Source: Plotosus lineatus
Taxonomy: Eukaryota; Chordata; Actinopteri; Siluriformes; Plotosidae
Direction: 5' to 3'
DNA: 64,000 nt
NCBI GenBank assembly: GCA_024760905.1
Contig: CM045729.1
Span: 75,128,550-75,192,549, forward strand
The translations under genes and the position numbers were made by a program. The notes under the pieces were generated by a model, which saw nothing but the letters and a program-made list of their open reading frames with translations, was not told the origin of the DNA and did not search any database. Shown here in pieces: positions 11,004 to 22,957 of this stretch (its first letter is position 1; the number at the start of each line of letters is the position of its first letter).

Positions 11004-13359
11004 CCGTTTGGAGAACTCATTGGTCTTCATGGTGTTGCTTGGAGGTACCTCTTACTTACTGGTGTTGACTGTGTGGACTTTCAGGAAAGATGTATATACG
11101 ATGAGCATGCGACACCTGGTTACACAGGTGAAACGTATTCACCTAATTATGTGAATCCTGCAGGTAATTGGTAGCACCAGATCCTAGTTGGGTGCTTCAT
11201 AGCAAAAGAGGTGAATAAATATATACTGCCCTCCATAATTACTGGTTGAGATGCATTAAAATACTTAATATATATTACATTTTATTTCAGAAGATACTCT
11301 CACACTTAAAATTGTAAAAAAAAAAAATAATAATAATAATAATTTTTTAAAAATGTAACGTTGAACTCAAGTGAATTTTAAGAGGGGGGAAATAATTATT
11401 TTTTATAAAGTCACCTGTTAAAATTATTACACAATTATTGGAAACCCTAAAAATGCCTAGGAAACAAATGTATTTGAAGTATTTCTGTCATTTGTATAGT
11501 AGTTTACACAGTTGATCAGAGTATCCAGGAATATTTAACAAGTAATTCCTCGTTTCCTGTTTCCCTGGGGTATAAATATGACGTGACACAGATGACGTTT
11601 CTCTTATCCACTCTTCAACATGGGAAAGACAAAGGAACACACCAGTCAAGTAAGGTAGATGTGTGTGTCAACCTTCACAACTCAGACTACAAGAAAATCC
11701 TCTCGCATGCATCTGTGCATATCGCCTGTCAGAGGAATCATTAAGAAGTTTAAAACAACTGGAACAGTGGTAAACAAGCCTGGACGAGGACAAAAGATTG
11801 CGAAATATAGGGGAAGATTGGGGTGATGCTGTAGTCTGTTTCTTTTCCAGCGGCCCTGGGAACCTTGTTAGGGTGCATGGCACCATGAACATTTTGAAAT
11901 ACCAGGATATTTTAAATCAAAGCCTGATGACCTCTGCCCAACTCTGCCCAAAAGCTGAAGATGAGTCTTCACTGGGTCTTTCAACAAGATATTCAGCCTA
12001 AACATGTCAAGCCAAATCTACACAGAAATGGTTCACCAGACTAAGAATCATGATCCCCCCATGACCACCTCAGTCCCCATAGCTCAACCCCATTGAAAAC
12101 CTGTGGAGTGCACTGAAGAGAAGAGTGGAAGAGAGAACGAGGTTGCTGAATGATTTAGAGAGATTGTGCAGAGAGGAAACGGTCCAAGATTCCTTTTTCT
12201 GTATTCTCCCTTCTTGTGAGACATTATAGCTGAAGATTAGGTGCTATTTTGTTGGCAAAAGGGTTGTACAAAGCACAGTGGAACCTTGGTGGTCGAACGA
12301 CTCCTCAGTCAAACAAATCGGAGTTCAATCACAAAATATGAGTAATATATGTCTTGGGGTTCGAACAAATGATCAGATGATCAGAGTTCGAACACAGTAG
12401 AGCCAAGTGTGTTGAAGTCTACAGTACTTTGAGCAGCCATTGAGAGTTTGTCTCATACTGCGTATTGTGGTTTTTAATTACATTACAGCTATTTTAACCC
12501 TTAAGCCTGAGTCCTAGCAGCAGTAATTCTACTTGAAAGGAAAAGAGAAAAGTCGTGAGACTGTGAGAATCAACTGCGATCAAGAGACAGAGAAGGGGAA
12601 AAAAAACCACCACGCCCCCTCAATGCAATAACCCGTCCCCCATTTCACCCTCACCATCCATCCACATACGCTGACACATCACAATCGGAAAGGTATGTAC
12701 TGTAAACAAATACAGTACATAATTGGGTTAATTATTACGTACTACAGGGATGCCTCATTTTCCGCGGTTAATTGGGACTGAAATCCCCTCCGTGACCACC
12801 GAATTCCGCAAAGTAGGATCATCCCTACAACCCCCCCCCCGACTGAAGTACACGTACATGTATATGTGTATATAATATCAATAAATACATATTCAATGCT
12901 ATAAATGCTTATAATAACAATTAAACATTCAAAAATAATGCATAAGATGTAAATAAAATATAAATACACACACATACAGACACCCGCGCTCACACGCATG
13001 CACGCAGATGCACACCTCACAAAAATGTAACTACAGTCGTCCCTCTACTTACGAAATTAATCCGTTCCAGAGCCTTTTTCATAAACTGGAGTTTTTGTAA
13101 GTAGAGGTGCATTTTACATGTAAATCGTGTGATTCGTTCCAAGGCTCCCAAGACTACCCCATAAACCCTTTAAAAATTATAAAAGTACACCAATTTTGTA
13201 AGAAATTTGTATGAAATATGTGTTAAAAGTAAAAGAAAATTATTTACCTTTTTTAAAATCTCTCGACCCACCCAAGCGACACTTTAAAGTCCGGGGGTTG
13301 CTGGTCTGAAGAACCCTCACCCCCACCTTCCTTCACGAGGTCCTTAAATATGGGAGTTG

Positions 13360-13708
13360 TTCAGTTCATCAGTTCATTTTCTGTAACCGCTTCATCCTAA
13401 TTAGGGTCACGGGGAGGCTGGTGCCCATCCCAGCCAACTCAGGGCGAGGGCAGAGTACACCCTGGACAGCTCGCCAGGCCATCACAGGGCGGAAACACGC
13501 TGACGGCTTTGCAGCCGACTCTTGTCGAAAGTCAGCAATGGTTCTTTTACATGCCTCACACCATAGACAGTGAGAGACATGGCCGGCCTTTGATAACCCA
13601 GTTAGCTGCACTGGGGGGGGACAGTGACAACCTTGTGGAGAGTGGGACTCGAACCCCCAACCTTTGGATCAGCGATCCGGCGCCTTATACCACTAGACCA
13701 CCACTGCC
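13360..13708 (-). mobile_element. SINE1, tail A, innermost level of the stack
   Basis: Complete minus-strand copy of 349 bp with a perfect 12-bp target duplication, ATATGGGAGTTG, at 13348-13359 and 13709-13720. The head lies at the right end (complement of GGCAGTGGTGGTCTAGTGG). Confidence 0.95.
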
Positions 13709-13728
13709 ATATGGGAGTTGCTTTTTCC

Positions 13729-13945
13729 GAAATAATCGCCTCCGTCACTGTATCTCCGCTTTTAATGCCTCCTTCTGCTTCAATATCATCCAGAATGTAG
13801 ATGGGTTTCAGCCATACTCCTTTGTGATTTCACTCAACCGCATCCCACTTTCGTATTTTTTTATTATCTCCTGCTTCCCTTCGATTGATAACGGAGCCCG
13901 CTTCTTCTTTTCTGTGTCACCGGGAATCACTTTCTTGGGGTCCAT
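13729..13945 (-). pseudogene. Pogo/Tigger transposase N-terminus in P3
   Basis: The minus strand opens MDPKKVIPGDTEKKKRAPL and continues with KQEIIKKYESGMRLSEITK, then EYG followed by a stop, then NPSTF and ILKQKEALK. This is the layout of the psq-type helix-turn-helix at the start of Tigger transposases. One stop codon lies inside the domain. No CENP-B second domain or catalytic core follows. Confidence 0.8.
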
Positions 13946-15407
13946 GATGGATAACAAAATATAACGCTGCGATGATCAATCTCAAAACAAGCCAACAGTC
14001 CTGTTCAACTCTCCTTCACACGTGTGACAAACAAGACGGATGGGTATAGGAAGTATGGGTACAGTTCAGCTCACTCCTGGGCAATGGGAGGCTAGCGGGG
14101 CAGGATGTTGGGAGACAGCCAATGAGAGAGTAACTCGCGCATTGTTTGAATGTTTGAATGGCGCATTTGGATTTTTGAATGGCGCGTTTGGTGCTTTTCG
14201 TGAAAAGAGGTTGTTTTCATAAAAAGAGGGCAACAATTTAGGAAAATGTTTTTCGTAACCTGGATTTTTCATATTCAGAGGTTTTCGTAAGTAGAGGGCC
14301 AACTGTAGTTTGATGGGAGGTTTTGGGTTATTTTGTGTTTGTTTAGGGTTTTTTTGTTTGTTTGTTTTTGGGTTTGTTTGTTTTTTGCATAACTGGCCTT
14401 GTTTTTGTGGCATTTTTCTTAATTTTTTCCCCCTATTCTTCCTTAATGTCCTTATTTTTTAATTCGATGAATATTTAAAAAAAAAAAACAGCGATGCATT
14501 GAAGCCACATGAATTGAAGTGCGAAGTAGCGAGGGATCCCTGTATTATATTTTGCTCTTTTGTGCATTAATGTATGTACTGTATTGTATATTAATATGTT
14601 TCATAAATATACCTCATTTTAAAATTATAAACAGCTGTACTGAAGGAAGTAGACATTCATCTGAACACATTAAGTGACTTTTAACTATTTCTTATGGGAA
14701 ATATTGTTTCACTCTCTTCGAACAAATCAGCCATATCTTTGGAACGAATTGTGTTCGACCACTGAGGTTCCACTGTATTACCTTCAGGGGGATAATTAAT
14801 ATAGCACACATGATTGGATGTTAAAGAATTATTTCTTTATGTGGAAATTCATTTGACAGTAAATAAATTAATTTGAACTACAGGTTGCATCCCCTTTAAA
14901 TTGTAGTCCTTTATTATTTAGGAAAAAAACTGTATTCATAAGAAGCTAAAAAAAAACACATCTTGACCAGGAGTGCCAATAATTATGGAGGGAAGTGCCT
15001 GTACAACTTTTTTGGGGGTGGATTTCTTCAAATACATTTTTTATTATTTCATATACTGGACTTTTTGTGTAGGTTCATTCAATATAATTCAAGAAAAAAA
15101 AAATCCATTTAGATTATATGTTGTAAGAAATTTAAAAATGTGGAAAATACCAAGGAGTGAATACTTTTTCAAGCCACTGACATCTATTCAACACCCTAAA
15201 ACTAAGACTGGCACAACCGGACTCTAATGTATCAAGACACATGCGCATACAAATACATATGCACCTCCATACCACCCACACATCTCGTATCAATTAGAAT
15301 GAAGTGTCACTTGCCAAATGAGAGCATTACGCATGGCACGAATGCTTCAGCATGTGCTGTCTGTTCTGATTCCTATCCCCAACACAGCATGACAGCCCGT
15401 CCCTCAT

Positions 15408-15411
<4 letters not shown>

Positions 15412-15487
<76 letters not shown>
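15412..15487. repeat. (GT)n microsatellite
   Basis: About 38 uninterrupted TG units. Confidence 0.98.
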
Positions 15488-15489
<2 letters not shown>

Positions 15490-17167
15490 TGTGTTGAAAG
15501 CCCACTAGGCCACTCTCCTATTCTGCACTTGTTCCCCCTTATCTCATTACACAAATCCATTCCTTAACTAACAGCCTCCACTCTCATGACAACATGACAA
15601 GTCACGATGCCATCATGGAGGAATTTCATCATTTTCAAAACCAATTCGTTCCCTGCAACACTGCTTCCATGAAATATGGAGACAACTAGGCATCATCAGA
15701 AAAGCACTTTAAATGAGAGCCATCAGATTACACTTTTTGGAGACAAATCATAAATATGAATATAAATTGGTGTGTGGACACCCGGAAGGACGAAAAACAA
15801 AACCTGTCAAAGGGCAGATGAGCTCACTCAAGAGCCAATGACCATCCATACCTGGTGAAGAGGTGGGCACTATCAGGGAATTTTGCCTATGAATACACTT
15901 ACCAACAACACCAGACCAGATCGTCTGGTCGAAGACAACAAAGTACACCAATCGCCAAACGGCCATGGACCTTGATGATGATGAATAAATATTAAATACA
16001 AAAGAGACTGATCTCACTGAATGAATATTCATAAGGTCCCATCACTACATGTCTGTTGGGGGGGATGGGGGGGGGCATGACCTAGGAAAGTTTGGAAGTC
16101 AATCCTGCTGAGCTAAAGCATCTCAGTTCTCAGCTCAATCAATATCTCATGGTGTAGACAAAAGGAAAACCACAGAAATGACTAGGCTTGGTCCACCAAA
16201 ATGAATATGACCCAGAACAACTCTAAAAATCAATAGATGTTGACATTCCGGTGCTCTCATACTGAAGCTCAAGACAGCTGAGAGGAAGTGGTTTGTGTCA
16301 AACGACCCTAAAGAATTAATACCATATCCAGCTTTGTATTTCCTATCATATTATAATTGCTAAAATAAGTTATATCAAGACAAGATTAGCAGCACAATAA
16401 ACAAATTGCCATACCCTGCCTCCTCATCCCTCCACCACCACCCACATTCCAGAATACTGAGATATTTATATTCATCCCAGACTTATGTTTTTTTATTCAA
16501 AATGGCTTACTACTGAGGCAATTCAAATTGTTCAGCAAAGCAGTGGGAGGCCGAGGGTAGTGTGGGGGCAATAAAAGGGTCTTGGGTCTTCAAATAAAAT
16601 ATAGTTTAATCTTTTTCTTTCACATTTGTCTGACACAAAAATAGGCACAGGCATGATGCAGGGTTTGCATAAAGCCACCACATATACCAACTATTTAGGC
16701 TGGTACGCCTACTTGGTGAAATCACGTTCAAACAGCTAGTATAGGAACAAGTTATGAGACGATGGTGAGTACAGTCAAGCCCAAGAAAGAAGAAAACACA
16801 TAAAGAGAAATGTAACTACTTGAGCTGTCTCAAATTACTTCTTCCTGTCCAATGGTCTGTTCAAGCACAATTAGGCCAAAAATGCAAAATGCTGTTGTTC
16901 AGTTCTGGCAAGTGTACAAACGTATTTGTTTTTTTATTTAAAAAAAGAATGCCTTCAGATGAACAAACAAAGCGAGGGTAGAGAAATAGCTACCCTGGCC
17001 CCTGACATAAGCAGATTATGTGTCCTGGCAATATATTTATTCGTATTTGCTCAGTGAACACGCTGGCTCGGAATGCTGCTGATGAAGCAGTTAGCAAAGT
17101 TTTTCTTCTCCTGTCCAACAATAAGAGAAAAAAGAATCTACTTTTTATGAAGTATATTCGGTGTGTA
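15488..17167. other. Mostly unique sequence
   Basis: No repeat family, RNA gene or credible coding frame was recognised. Composition is more balanced than in the element-rich parts. Short pyrimidine- and purine-rich patches occur, such as CCTCCACCACCACCC at 16430. Confidence 0.55.
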
Positions 17168-18486
17168 CAGTTGTGTTTAAAATAATAGCAGTATGTTTAA
17201 AAAAGTGAATAAAGCTCAAAATCCGTAGAATAGCTTTTACGTCAATACACACAAATATATTGGAAACACAACACATTCTGTTCCAAATCAAAACATGAAG
17301 AAAATATATCAAATTTGTGTTATTCCCTTCGAAAGAAAAGTAAATCGTTCAAAAAATAGCAGCGTCTGCATTTTTCTTTGCAAACTCGAACATTCACTGT
17401 ATAAACTGAAAAATGGTTTAAGGTTTTGTTTTCCTTTGAATCACTGAACTAATATTAAATTGTATAATCACCGTTTCTATAGGTGCTGGATCACTGATCC
17501 TAAGGTTGGGAGTTCAAGCCTCACTCACCACAGGTTGTCACTGTCCTCACCAGTGCAGCTAACTGGGTTATCAAAGGCCGGCCATGTCTCTCACTGTTGA
17601 TGGTGAGAGGTTCATGTAAAAGAACCATTGCTGACTTTCGAAAAGAATAAGCTGCAAAGCCGTCAGCGTGTTTCCGCCCTGCGATGACCTGGCGAGCCGT
17701 CCAGGGTGTACTCTGCCCTCGTTCGGAGTCGGCTGGGATGGGCGCCAGCCTCCCCGCGACCCTCATTAGGATTAAGTGGTTACATAAAATGAACTGAACC
17801 ACTGTTTCTGAGAACTTCTGCACATCTGTGTTACATGGAGTCACTCAACTTCTGGCAACCTGTGAACAGGTTTTCTCGCCCAGGATGATTGGACTGCATT
17901 CCACAGTTCTTCTGTATTTCTTAATTTGCCTCAGAAACTGTATTTTTGATGTCACCTTGCAAGTTACCTACTGAATTTAAGGTCCGGGGATCGGGTTGGC
18001 CGCTGCATAACATCAGTTTTTTTGGTCTGGAACCTAGATGTTGCCTGTTTACTGGTGTGTTTGGGTAGTTGTCTTTTTGAAACATCCATTTCAAGGGCAT
18101 TTCGTCTTCAGCATAAGGCAGCATGACCTCTGCAAGTATTCAAACTGGTCCCTAATCCCTAGTATGCGATAACTGGGCCCGACACCACAGTAGGGGGAAA
18201 CATGCCCATATCATAATGCTTGTGCCACCATGTTTCACTGTCTTCACAGTGTACTGTGGCTTGAATTTAGTGTTTGGAGGTCATCTAAAAAACTGTCTCC
18301 TGCCACTAGACCCAAAAAAAAAAATCTTACTTTCATCACACCATAAAATGTTGGGCCATTTCTCTTAGTAGGCCAATCAATGTGTTCTTTAGCAAATTGT
18401 AAAATCTTCCGCACATCTTTTTTTCAACAGTGGGACTTTGTGGGGGGCTTTTTGCCGATAGCTTGGCTTCACATCGGCATCTTCTA
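17168..18486 (-). mobile_element. Tc1/mariner element remnant
   Basis: The left end CAGTTGTGTTTAAAATAATA with GCAGTATGTTTAAAAAAGTG matches a widespread fish Tc1/mariner terminus and follows a TA at 17166. Further right the plus strand is antisense transposase: TAATGCTTGTGCCACCATG, TTTCACTGTCTTCACAG, CACACCATAAAATGTTGGGC. A SINE1 interrupts it at 17479. Many lesions; the right terminus is lost. Confidence 0.75.
17479..17799 (+). mobile_element. SINE1, tail A, slightly 5'-truncated
   Basis: Starts within the head at ATAGGTGCTGGATCACTG. Flanks CACCGTTTCT (17469-17478) and CACTGTTTCT (17800-17809) form a 10-bp duplication with one mismatch. Confidence 0.88.
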
Positions 18487-18668
18487 ATTGTTCATCATCA
18501 TTTTCTGTTACCACTTAATCCTAACTAACTTGAGGGACTAATACAGTATATCAAAATTAAATTAAATGAAAAAAGTCCCAACAGAATACCTTGACCCCAC
18601 CCAGGGCCTGAACCCATGACCATTCGGCTTTGAGTCAAATGTACTAACTACTAAACCATCTTGTTGCC
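18487..18668 (-). mobile_element. Degenerate tRNA-derived SINE fragment
   Basis: The left side holds the complement of a tail A (TTTTCTGTTACCACTTAATC). The right side, read as complement, gives a tRNA-like GATGGTTTAGTAGTTAGTAC and CATGGGTTCAGGCCC. The body between them is mostly lost. Confidence 0.55.
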
Positions 18669-18846
18669 CTCATAATTTTCAGCAAAGTCAATTCGATTTT
18701 GGTCAAGCAGAACATGGGACCAGGCAACACATCTGGTAATAATTACTTTTTTGACAATGTTTCATTATCATAATAAATGTCAAGACTAAATATTTAAGCA
18801 AATGTATAACATAATAGTAATATATTTACTATATATAATAGAAATA

Positions 18847-19461
18847 CAGTACTTCCTCACCTTACAAAAGACCCAGCAAAAGAAAAATCCAAGTTACAAA
18901 ACGTATTTACCTAAAATTTCTGTCTCTGAATACGAAAAAACATTCACGTTATGAAACGCGCCATCTCAAAAATTCAAACAATGCGCGAGTTGCTCTCCCA
19001 TTGGCTATCTCCCATCACCCTGCCCCGCTGGCCTCCCATTGGCTGTTATGGAGCTGCATCTCCATAATACCCATAATGCTTTTCGTGTGAATTCGACTCA
19101 TTGTTTGTCATGGAGATGCAGCTCCCTCCCGTTGGCTATTATGAAGTTGCACCTCCATAATGCCCATGATGCTTTTCGTGTCCCTTCGACCCATTGTTCG
19201 TCATGGAGATGCAGTTCCCTCCTATTGACTATTATGGAGCTGCATCTCCATAATACCCATGATGCTTTTCTTGTGCCTTCGACCCATTGTTCTTCATGGA
19301 GCTCTAACACGCGTAAAGGACAGTTACTGTTGTTTCATGAGTTTTTCGAGTGTGCTCATTGCAACTTTATTTTTTGGCTAAGGCTTTTAGCCTTGCATAA
19401 ACATTTGTAAGATTATAGCTCTGCTAAGAAGACATGGTCAACACACGCGCGCACACACACG

Positions 19462-19535
<74 letters not shown>

Positions 19536-19834
19536 TGATTCCGGGTGAAACTGATTCCCGGTGCAAGTGAAAAGAAGAAGCGGGCTCATGGCATGCGGTT
19601 GAGTGATATCGCAAAGGAATATGACCGAAACCTGTCTGCCATTGGTACAATATTGAAGCAGAAGGCAGCCTTAAAAGGTATACTTTTATCATTTTTAAAG
19701 GGTTTAAGAGGTAGTACTGGGGGCCTTGGAACAAATCAGGCCTTTTAGATGTAAAATGCTACTCAACTTACGAAAAAATCAGGTTACGAAACCACTTCTG
19801 GAACGGATTAATTTCATCAGGTGAGGTATGACTG
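18847..19834 (+). mobile_element. P7 pogo/Tigger-like element, copy 2
   Basis: Left end CAGTACTTCCTCACCTTAC; right end the complement (GGTGAGGTATGACTG), bounded by TA. It contains roughly 90-bp tandem units (GAGCTGCATCTCCATAAT and CCCATTGTTCGTCATGGAG, 19045-19310), a (CA)n tract, and at about 19560-19680 a transposase N-terminus reading EKKKRAHGMRLSDIAKEYDR then NLSAIGTILKQKAALKG, without a stop in that stretch. No catalytic core. Confidence 0.85.
19441..19532. repeat. (CA)n microsatellite within P7
   Basis: Nearly pure CA with a few CG and AT interruptions. The same position in the copy at 8266 has a short ACACACACAC at about 8816, so the tract probably grew inside the element. Confidence 0.95.
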
Positions 19835-19989
19835 TATGTTGAAAAGCATTACCTTAGGATTAAATACTTTGACCCAATAGTCTAAGGATATGAGCTCACA
19901 ATCTTTTGATTAGCTTTCCTACCAGCCTCCACTATGCTCCAATACACAGTTCAATATTTCTCCCTTTTGCTGATGATGAGATCTCTAAG

Positions 19990-20092
19990 TTCCAGGTGCA
20001 GAAAAGGCATTTCTGTGTGAAGTTTGCATGTTCACACCATGCCGACAGGGTTTTCCTCTGGGTACTATCATTTCCACCCACAGTTTAAAACA
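19990..20092 (+). mobile_element. SINE4 fragment
   Basis: GTGAAGTTTGCATGTTCACAC, split by drift from the family form, and GGGTTTTCCTCTGGGTACT match the body of SINE4 (50293, minus strand). Head and tail are missing. Confidence 0.55.
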
Positions 20093-20093
20093 G

Positions 20094-20275
20094 GGGTCTC
20101 TAATCTTATCCACAAAAGGGCCGGTGTGGGTGCAGGTTTTCACTTCAACCAAACAGTAGCCACACCTTCCACCTGTTTCCACAAATCACTGACCATCTAA
20201 AACAGAAAAGAAAAAACTAGAGTGGACCTTACTGTTTCAATTCTGAAGTGGAGCCATCTTGGTGAGATGACCTTG
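20094..20275. mobile_element. hAT-like non-autonomous element, left part
   Basis: CAGGGGTCTCTAATCTTATC followed by GGGCCGGTGTGGGTGCAGG resembles the terminus of a widespread fish hAT family. The right end is not found, probably lost beside the LINE that follows. Confidence 0.55.
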
Positions 20276-20299
20276 CTTTCAAACTTAATGCTAATTGGG

Positions 20300-20935
20300 T
20301 ACTGTATTCTGGGTGTACTGCTGTCTGCTGGGCCCAGGGCAGCACAGAGCGGGACAGAAAGAGACTGAACAAGCTGGTCAGGAGGGCCAGCGCTGTCCTG
20401 GACTGCCCACTGGACTCTGTGGAGGAGGTGGGTGAGAGGAGGATGGTAGCTAAGCTCACATCCGTCATGGACAACAGCTCTCACCCACTGCACCAGACTG
20501 TAGAGGAGCTGAGCAGCTCCTTCAGTGGACGACAGAGACATCCTCAGTGCAGGAAGCAGCGTTACCGCAGGTCTATCATCCCCACCACTGTCAGACTGTA
20601 CAACGCACTTTGTAATTGTCTGTGAAGTAACCGGTTCCGTGCAATAAAAAAAAACCTGTGCAATAATCCACTTTAATCAGCCACATCTACCTTCTGTGAC
20701 TGTGAACCATATCCATCTATCCACTCTGCCCTCAAAGATATTTTTATATTATTTTTATATTTTATTTTATTTATCTTTTTTTATTATTCTGTTTTAATAT
20801 TTATGACTATCAATGATGCACCTTTCTAATCTTTTTTGCACCACCTTTTTTGTACTGATTGTACTTCGAGAGCCTGTAACAGTGAATTTTTCCATTGTGA
20901 GCTCAATAAAGCTGTATCAAGACAGTATTCCAAAT
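20300..20935 (+). pseudogene. LINE 3' end, Rex1/L2-like (ORF C-terminus plus 3' UTR)
   Basis: The reading KLVRRASAVLDCPLDSVEEV, VGERRMVAKLTSVMDNSSHP and RYRRSIIPTTVRLYNALCNC is the C-terminal region of reverse-transcriptase polyproteins of the Rex1/L2 branch of fish LINEs. It is followed by an AT-rich 3' UTR ending CTCAATAAAGCTGTATC. It is 5'-truncated, which is normal for LINE copies. A degenerate tail-A-like piece follows at 20940-21105. Confidence 0.7.
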
Positions 20936-21109
20936 TGCCCTGAGGTATGAGTGGAAATGGTTGTGTGTGCTGCCCTGTGATAGTGTAGTGAGCTGTTCAG
21001 GGTACACTACACCTTCGCACAGAATTGGCCATGAGAAGGTCCTGAGACAGGCTTTCCTATGACCATAGTAGGAATAAGCTGTGTATGGCTAGTGGGTAAA
21101 TGAATGAGA

Positions 21110-22660
21110 TAGTTCTTTATTGCCCATAAGGTCATGGAAAGCATTATCTTTGACCATCATTCGTAAACTCCTTGACAGGCACCGGCTTCTCTGTGACAGT
21201 CAGTATGGATTCCATGAGAAGGGGCCATCAATTGACATGCTTTCATACATCATACATTACCCACTGGTGGAATAATGCTCTTAACTCTCAGACAGAAATC
21301 AGAGTTATTGCCCTGGACATCAAAAAAGCCTTTGATCATGTACAGCACTGTAGCCTTTTGTCAAACTTGACCTCCTTCGGTATTCAAGAAGTCCTGCATG
21401 GCTGGCTTTCCTCCTTCCTAGCAGGTAGATACCAACCAGTTGTATTAGATGGGTTTAGCTCCTCATCAATGCCGATATCTGCAGGAGTTCCCCAAGGTAA
21501 TGTTTTGGGACCTTTAATTTATTTATTTTTTATTCATTTTTGATAACTCTCGATGTTCCTGCTTTACAATCAAAGAACAGCTTTTACCTATTTGCTGACA
21601 ATTCAACACTTGTGCTAAGAGCCGACAATGTTATTTGGACACAATTGAAAAGTGGAGTATAACATTTAATGCAAGTAAGACTGAGGATATTGGGGCACTC
21701 CTGGCCTAACACTTAGAGAAGTGGGCTTGGGAGCTAAAGGTCACTGGTTTGATTCCTGAACCAGCAGGAAAAATGTGTGGCAGTGAGGGAAGGAGCTGCA
21801 CCTTACCGTTCTCCACCTTCTTGACTGAAGTGCCCTTGACCAAAGCATCTATCCCCCAACTGCTCTCTGGGAGTCGCAAGGTGTTTCAGTTCTGTGTGCT
21901 CTCTGTATATGTGTGCTCACTCTGGATTGGATAAAATTAAAACTAAATCTCCCTTGTGAAATTAATACAGTATAAAAAAAAGATAATAAGGAGAAAACAG
22001 ATTCAGGACCCCTCTCTTCTTTATTCCATGAACAAAGTGTTAATGCCCATACAGAGCATTACTCTCCTTGGTGCCATCATCACCAATACTCTAACTGGGA
22101 CTCCATTCGTCAAAAGCCTTGCTAAGAAGATTGCAATGAGATTATATATTCTCAGACGAACCAGAGATATCCTCCCTCTCCAGGCATGGATAGCAGTTTC
22201 TAAGGCTTACATCCATCCCCTTATGGAACATACTTCTACAAAAGGGGGCTGAGCAGGTACAACAGTTTTAAAGCTACCAGACAGTGTTCAAAAGAAAGTT
22301 GTAAAACCCCAAATTAGGCGCCCACAAAAAGCTGGCATATTGCCACTGGATAAGGAAAATAGTCTCAGTACCTTCTCCCGGCATATTTTCCTGCAACCTT
22401 CAGAGGAGCTCACAAGAATATCACCTGCCCAAGAATTTGGAACACAAGTAGCCCGATCAACTACGGGTGGTCACCCATACCCTTTCTGTCTGCCAAAATT
22501 CAACCCCCACCTCTATCAATCTTCCTCTCTTCCAAGGAAGAATAGGTTGTAGAACTCACTTTTTTTGTTTTTTTTGGAGTTCTCTAATTTAGTGACATAT
22601 TTTAGTTGTACCTCTATGCATTGAATGACAATGTAAATTTGCAATATTTTGTTATTGCAC
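21110..22660 (+). pseudogene. LINE reverse-transcriptase remnant, CR1/jockey-like
   Basis: Plus-strand fragments in several frames: LLDRHRLLCDSQYGFHEKGP; VIALDIKKAFDHVQHCSLLS (the catalytic Asp of motif A); SAGVPQGNVLGPLIYLFFI (motif B and following); then, past an inserted SINE, AKKIAMRLYILRRTRDILPL and AYIHPLMEHTS. The order is that of a single RT ORF, but frameshifts, an inserted SINE-like unit and the loss of the YxDD region inactivate it. Assignment to CR1/jockey rests on VPQGxVLGPL. Confidence 0.7.
21682..21945 (+). mobile_element. V-SINE-like element within the LINE
   Basis: TGGCCTAACACTTAGAGAAG and CACTGGTTTGATTCCTG form a weak tRNA-like head. GAAGTGCCCTTGACCAAAGC and CCCCCAACTGCTCTCTGGG match the body of a widespread fish tRNA-SINE. 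It separates two pieces of the LINE ORF. Confidence 0.6.
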
Positions 22661-22754
22661 TCTTATCCACCTTTGATTTCAATATTTGTTTATTGTTTTA
22701 TTTGACTTAACATTGCTTAATTTGACTTGCTATATTGTACATGAGCCTGTCTAT

Positions 22755-22957
22755 GCACTGTCTATGGTGAAAGGCATGTAAAAACAACTATTGCTGCCTT
22801 TAGCCAAGAGCAGACTGCATAGCTGTCAACGTACTTCTGCTCTGTGATGGCCTGGCGAGCTGTCAAGGGTGTACTCTGCCCTCACCCAGTGTCGACTGAA
22901 ATGGTTGCCAGCCTCCCCACAACCCTAATTAGGATTAAGTGGTTCACAAAATGGAAG
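22755..22957 (+). mobile_element. SINE1, tail A, 5'-truncated
   Basis: Begins at CACTGTCTATGGTGAAAGGC and ends ATTAGGATTAAGTGGTTCAC. The tRNA head is absent, so it cannot be transcribed from its own boxes. Confidence 0.85.

Larger units (their letters stand above)
13034..14305 (-). mobile_element. P3 pogo/Tigger-like element, inserted in P2
   Basis: Ends CAGTCGTCCCTCTACTTACG and the complement of GTAAGTAGAGGGCCAACTG, with TA at 13032-13033 and 14306-14307. It encodes a transposase N-terminus on the minus strand and carries the same CCAAT-containing module (GGGAGACAGCCAATGAGAG at 14107) as P5 and P7, reversed. Its own length without the SINE is about 910 bp. Confidence 0.88.
12745..14542 (-). 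mobile_element. P2 pogo/Tigger-like element, inserted in P4
   Basis: Ends CAGGGATGCCTCATTTTCC and the complement of CGAGGGATCCCTG, with TA at 12743-12744 and 14543-14544. Orientation is opposite to the copy at 30064: ATATTCAATGCTATAAATGC and AAGGCCAATT-like blocks are reversed. It is split by P3. Confidence 0.87.
12276..14775. mobile_element. P4 pogo/Tigger-like element, inserted in Tc1-B
   Basis: Left end CAGTGGAACCTTGGTGGTCG; right end complement CAGTGGAACCTCAGTGGTCG. TA follows at 14776-14777, and the left TA has mutated to CA (12274-12275). The target agrees with the usual Tc1 sequence GTACAAAGTATTA being split at its TA. Empty of the P2 insertion, it would be about 700 bp. I see no transposase fragment. 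Confidence 0.85.
11226..15001 (+). mobile_element. Tc1-B, inserted in Tc1-A
   Basis: Left end CTGCCCTCCATAATTACTGG. The right end, read as complement, is CAGGCACTTCCCTCCATAAT. Both are bounded by TA (11224-11225, 15002-15003). The plus-strand transposase is decayed: a start at 11621 (ATGGGAAAGACAAAGGAAC), the SCRLSEE-type region near 11730, and CCCATAGCTCAACCCCATTG followed by AAAACCTGTGG at about 12077, which matches the S-P-x-L-N-P-I-E-N-L-W signature with its key aspartate codon changed to a stop. Without the P4 insertion the element would be about 1.27 kb. Confidence 0.85.
10080..15180 (-). mobile_element. Tc1-A, outer host of a six-level nested insertion
   Basis: Decayed Tc1-like element whose transposase reads on the minus strand. 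At 11030 the minus strand begins ATGAAGACCAATGAG and soon meets the SINE1 at 10640-11003. It continues leftward with gene-like pieces such as ACAGATGACACTAAAATATT and GGCCATCAAGACAAACATT near 10205-10250. The plus-strand end at 15180 (GAGTGAATACTTTTTCAAGC) is a typical fish Tc1 terminus. Everything from 11226 to 15001 is inserted later. The upstream inverted repeat is not clear. Confidence 0.75.
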
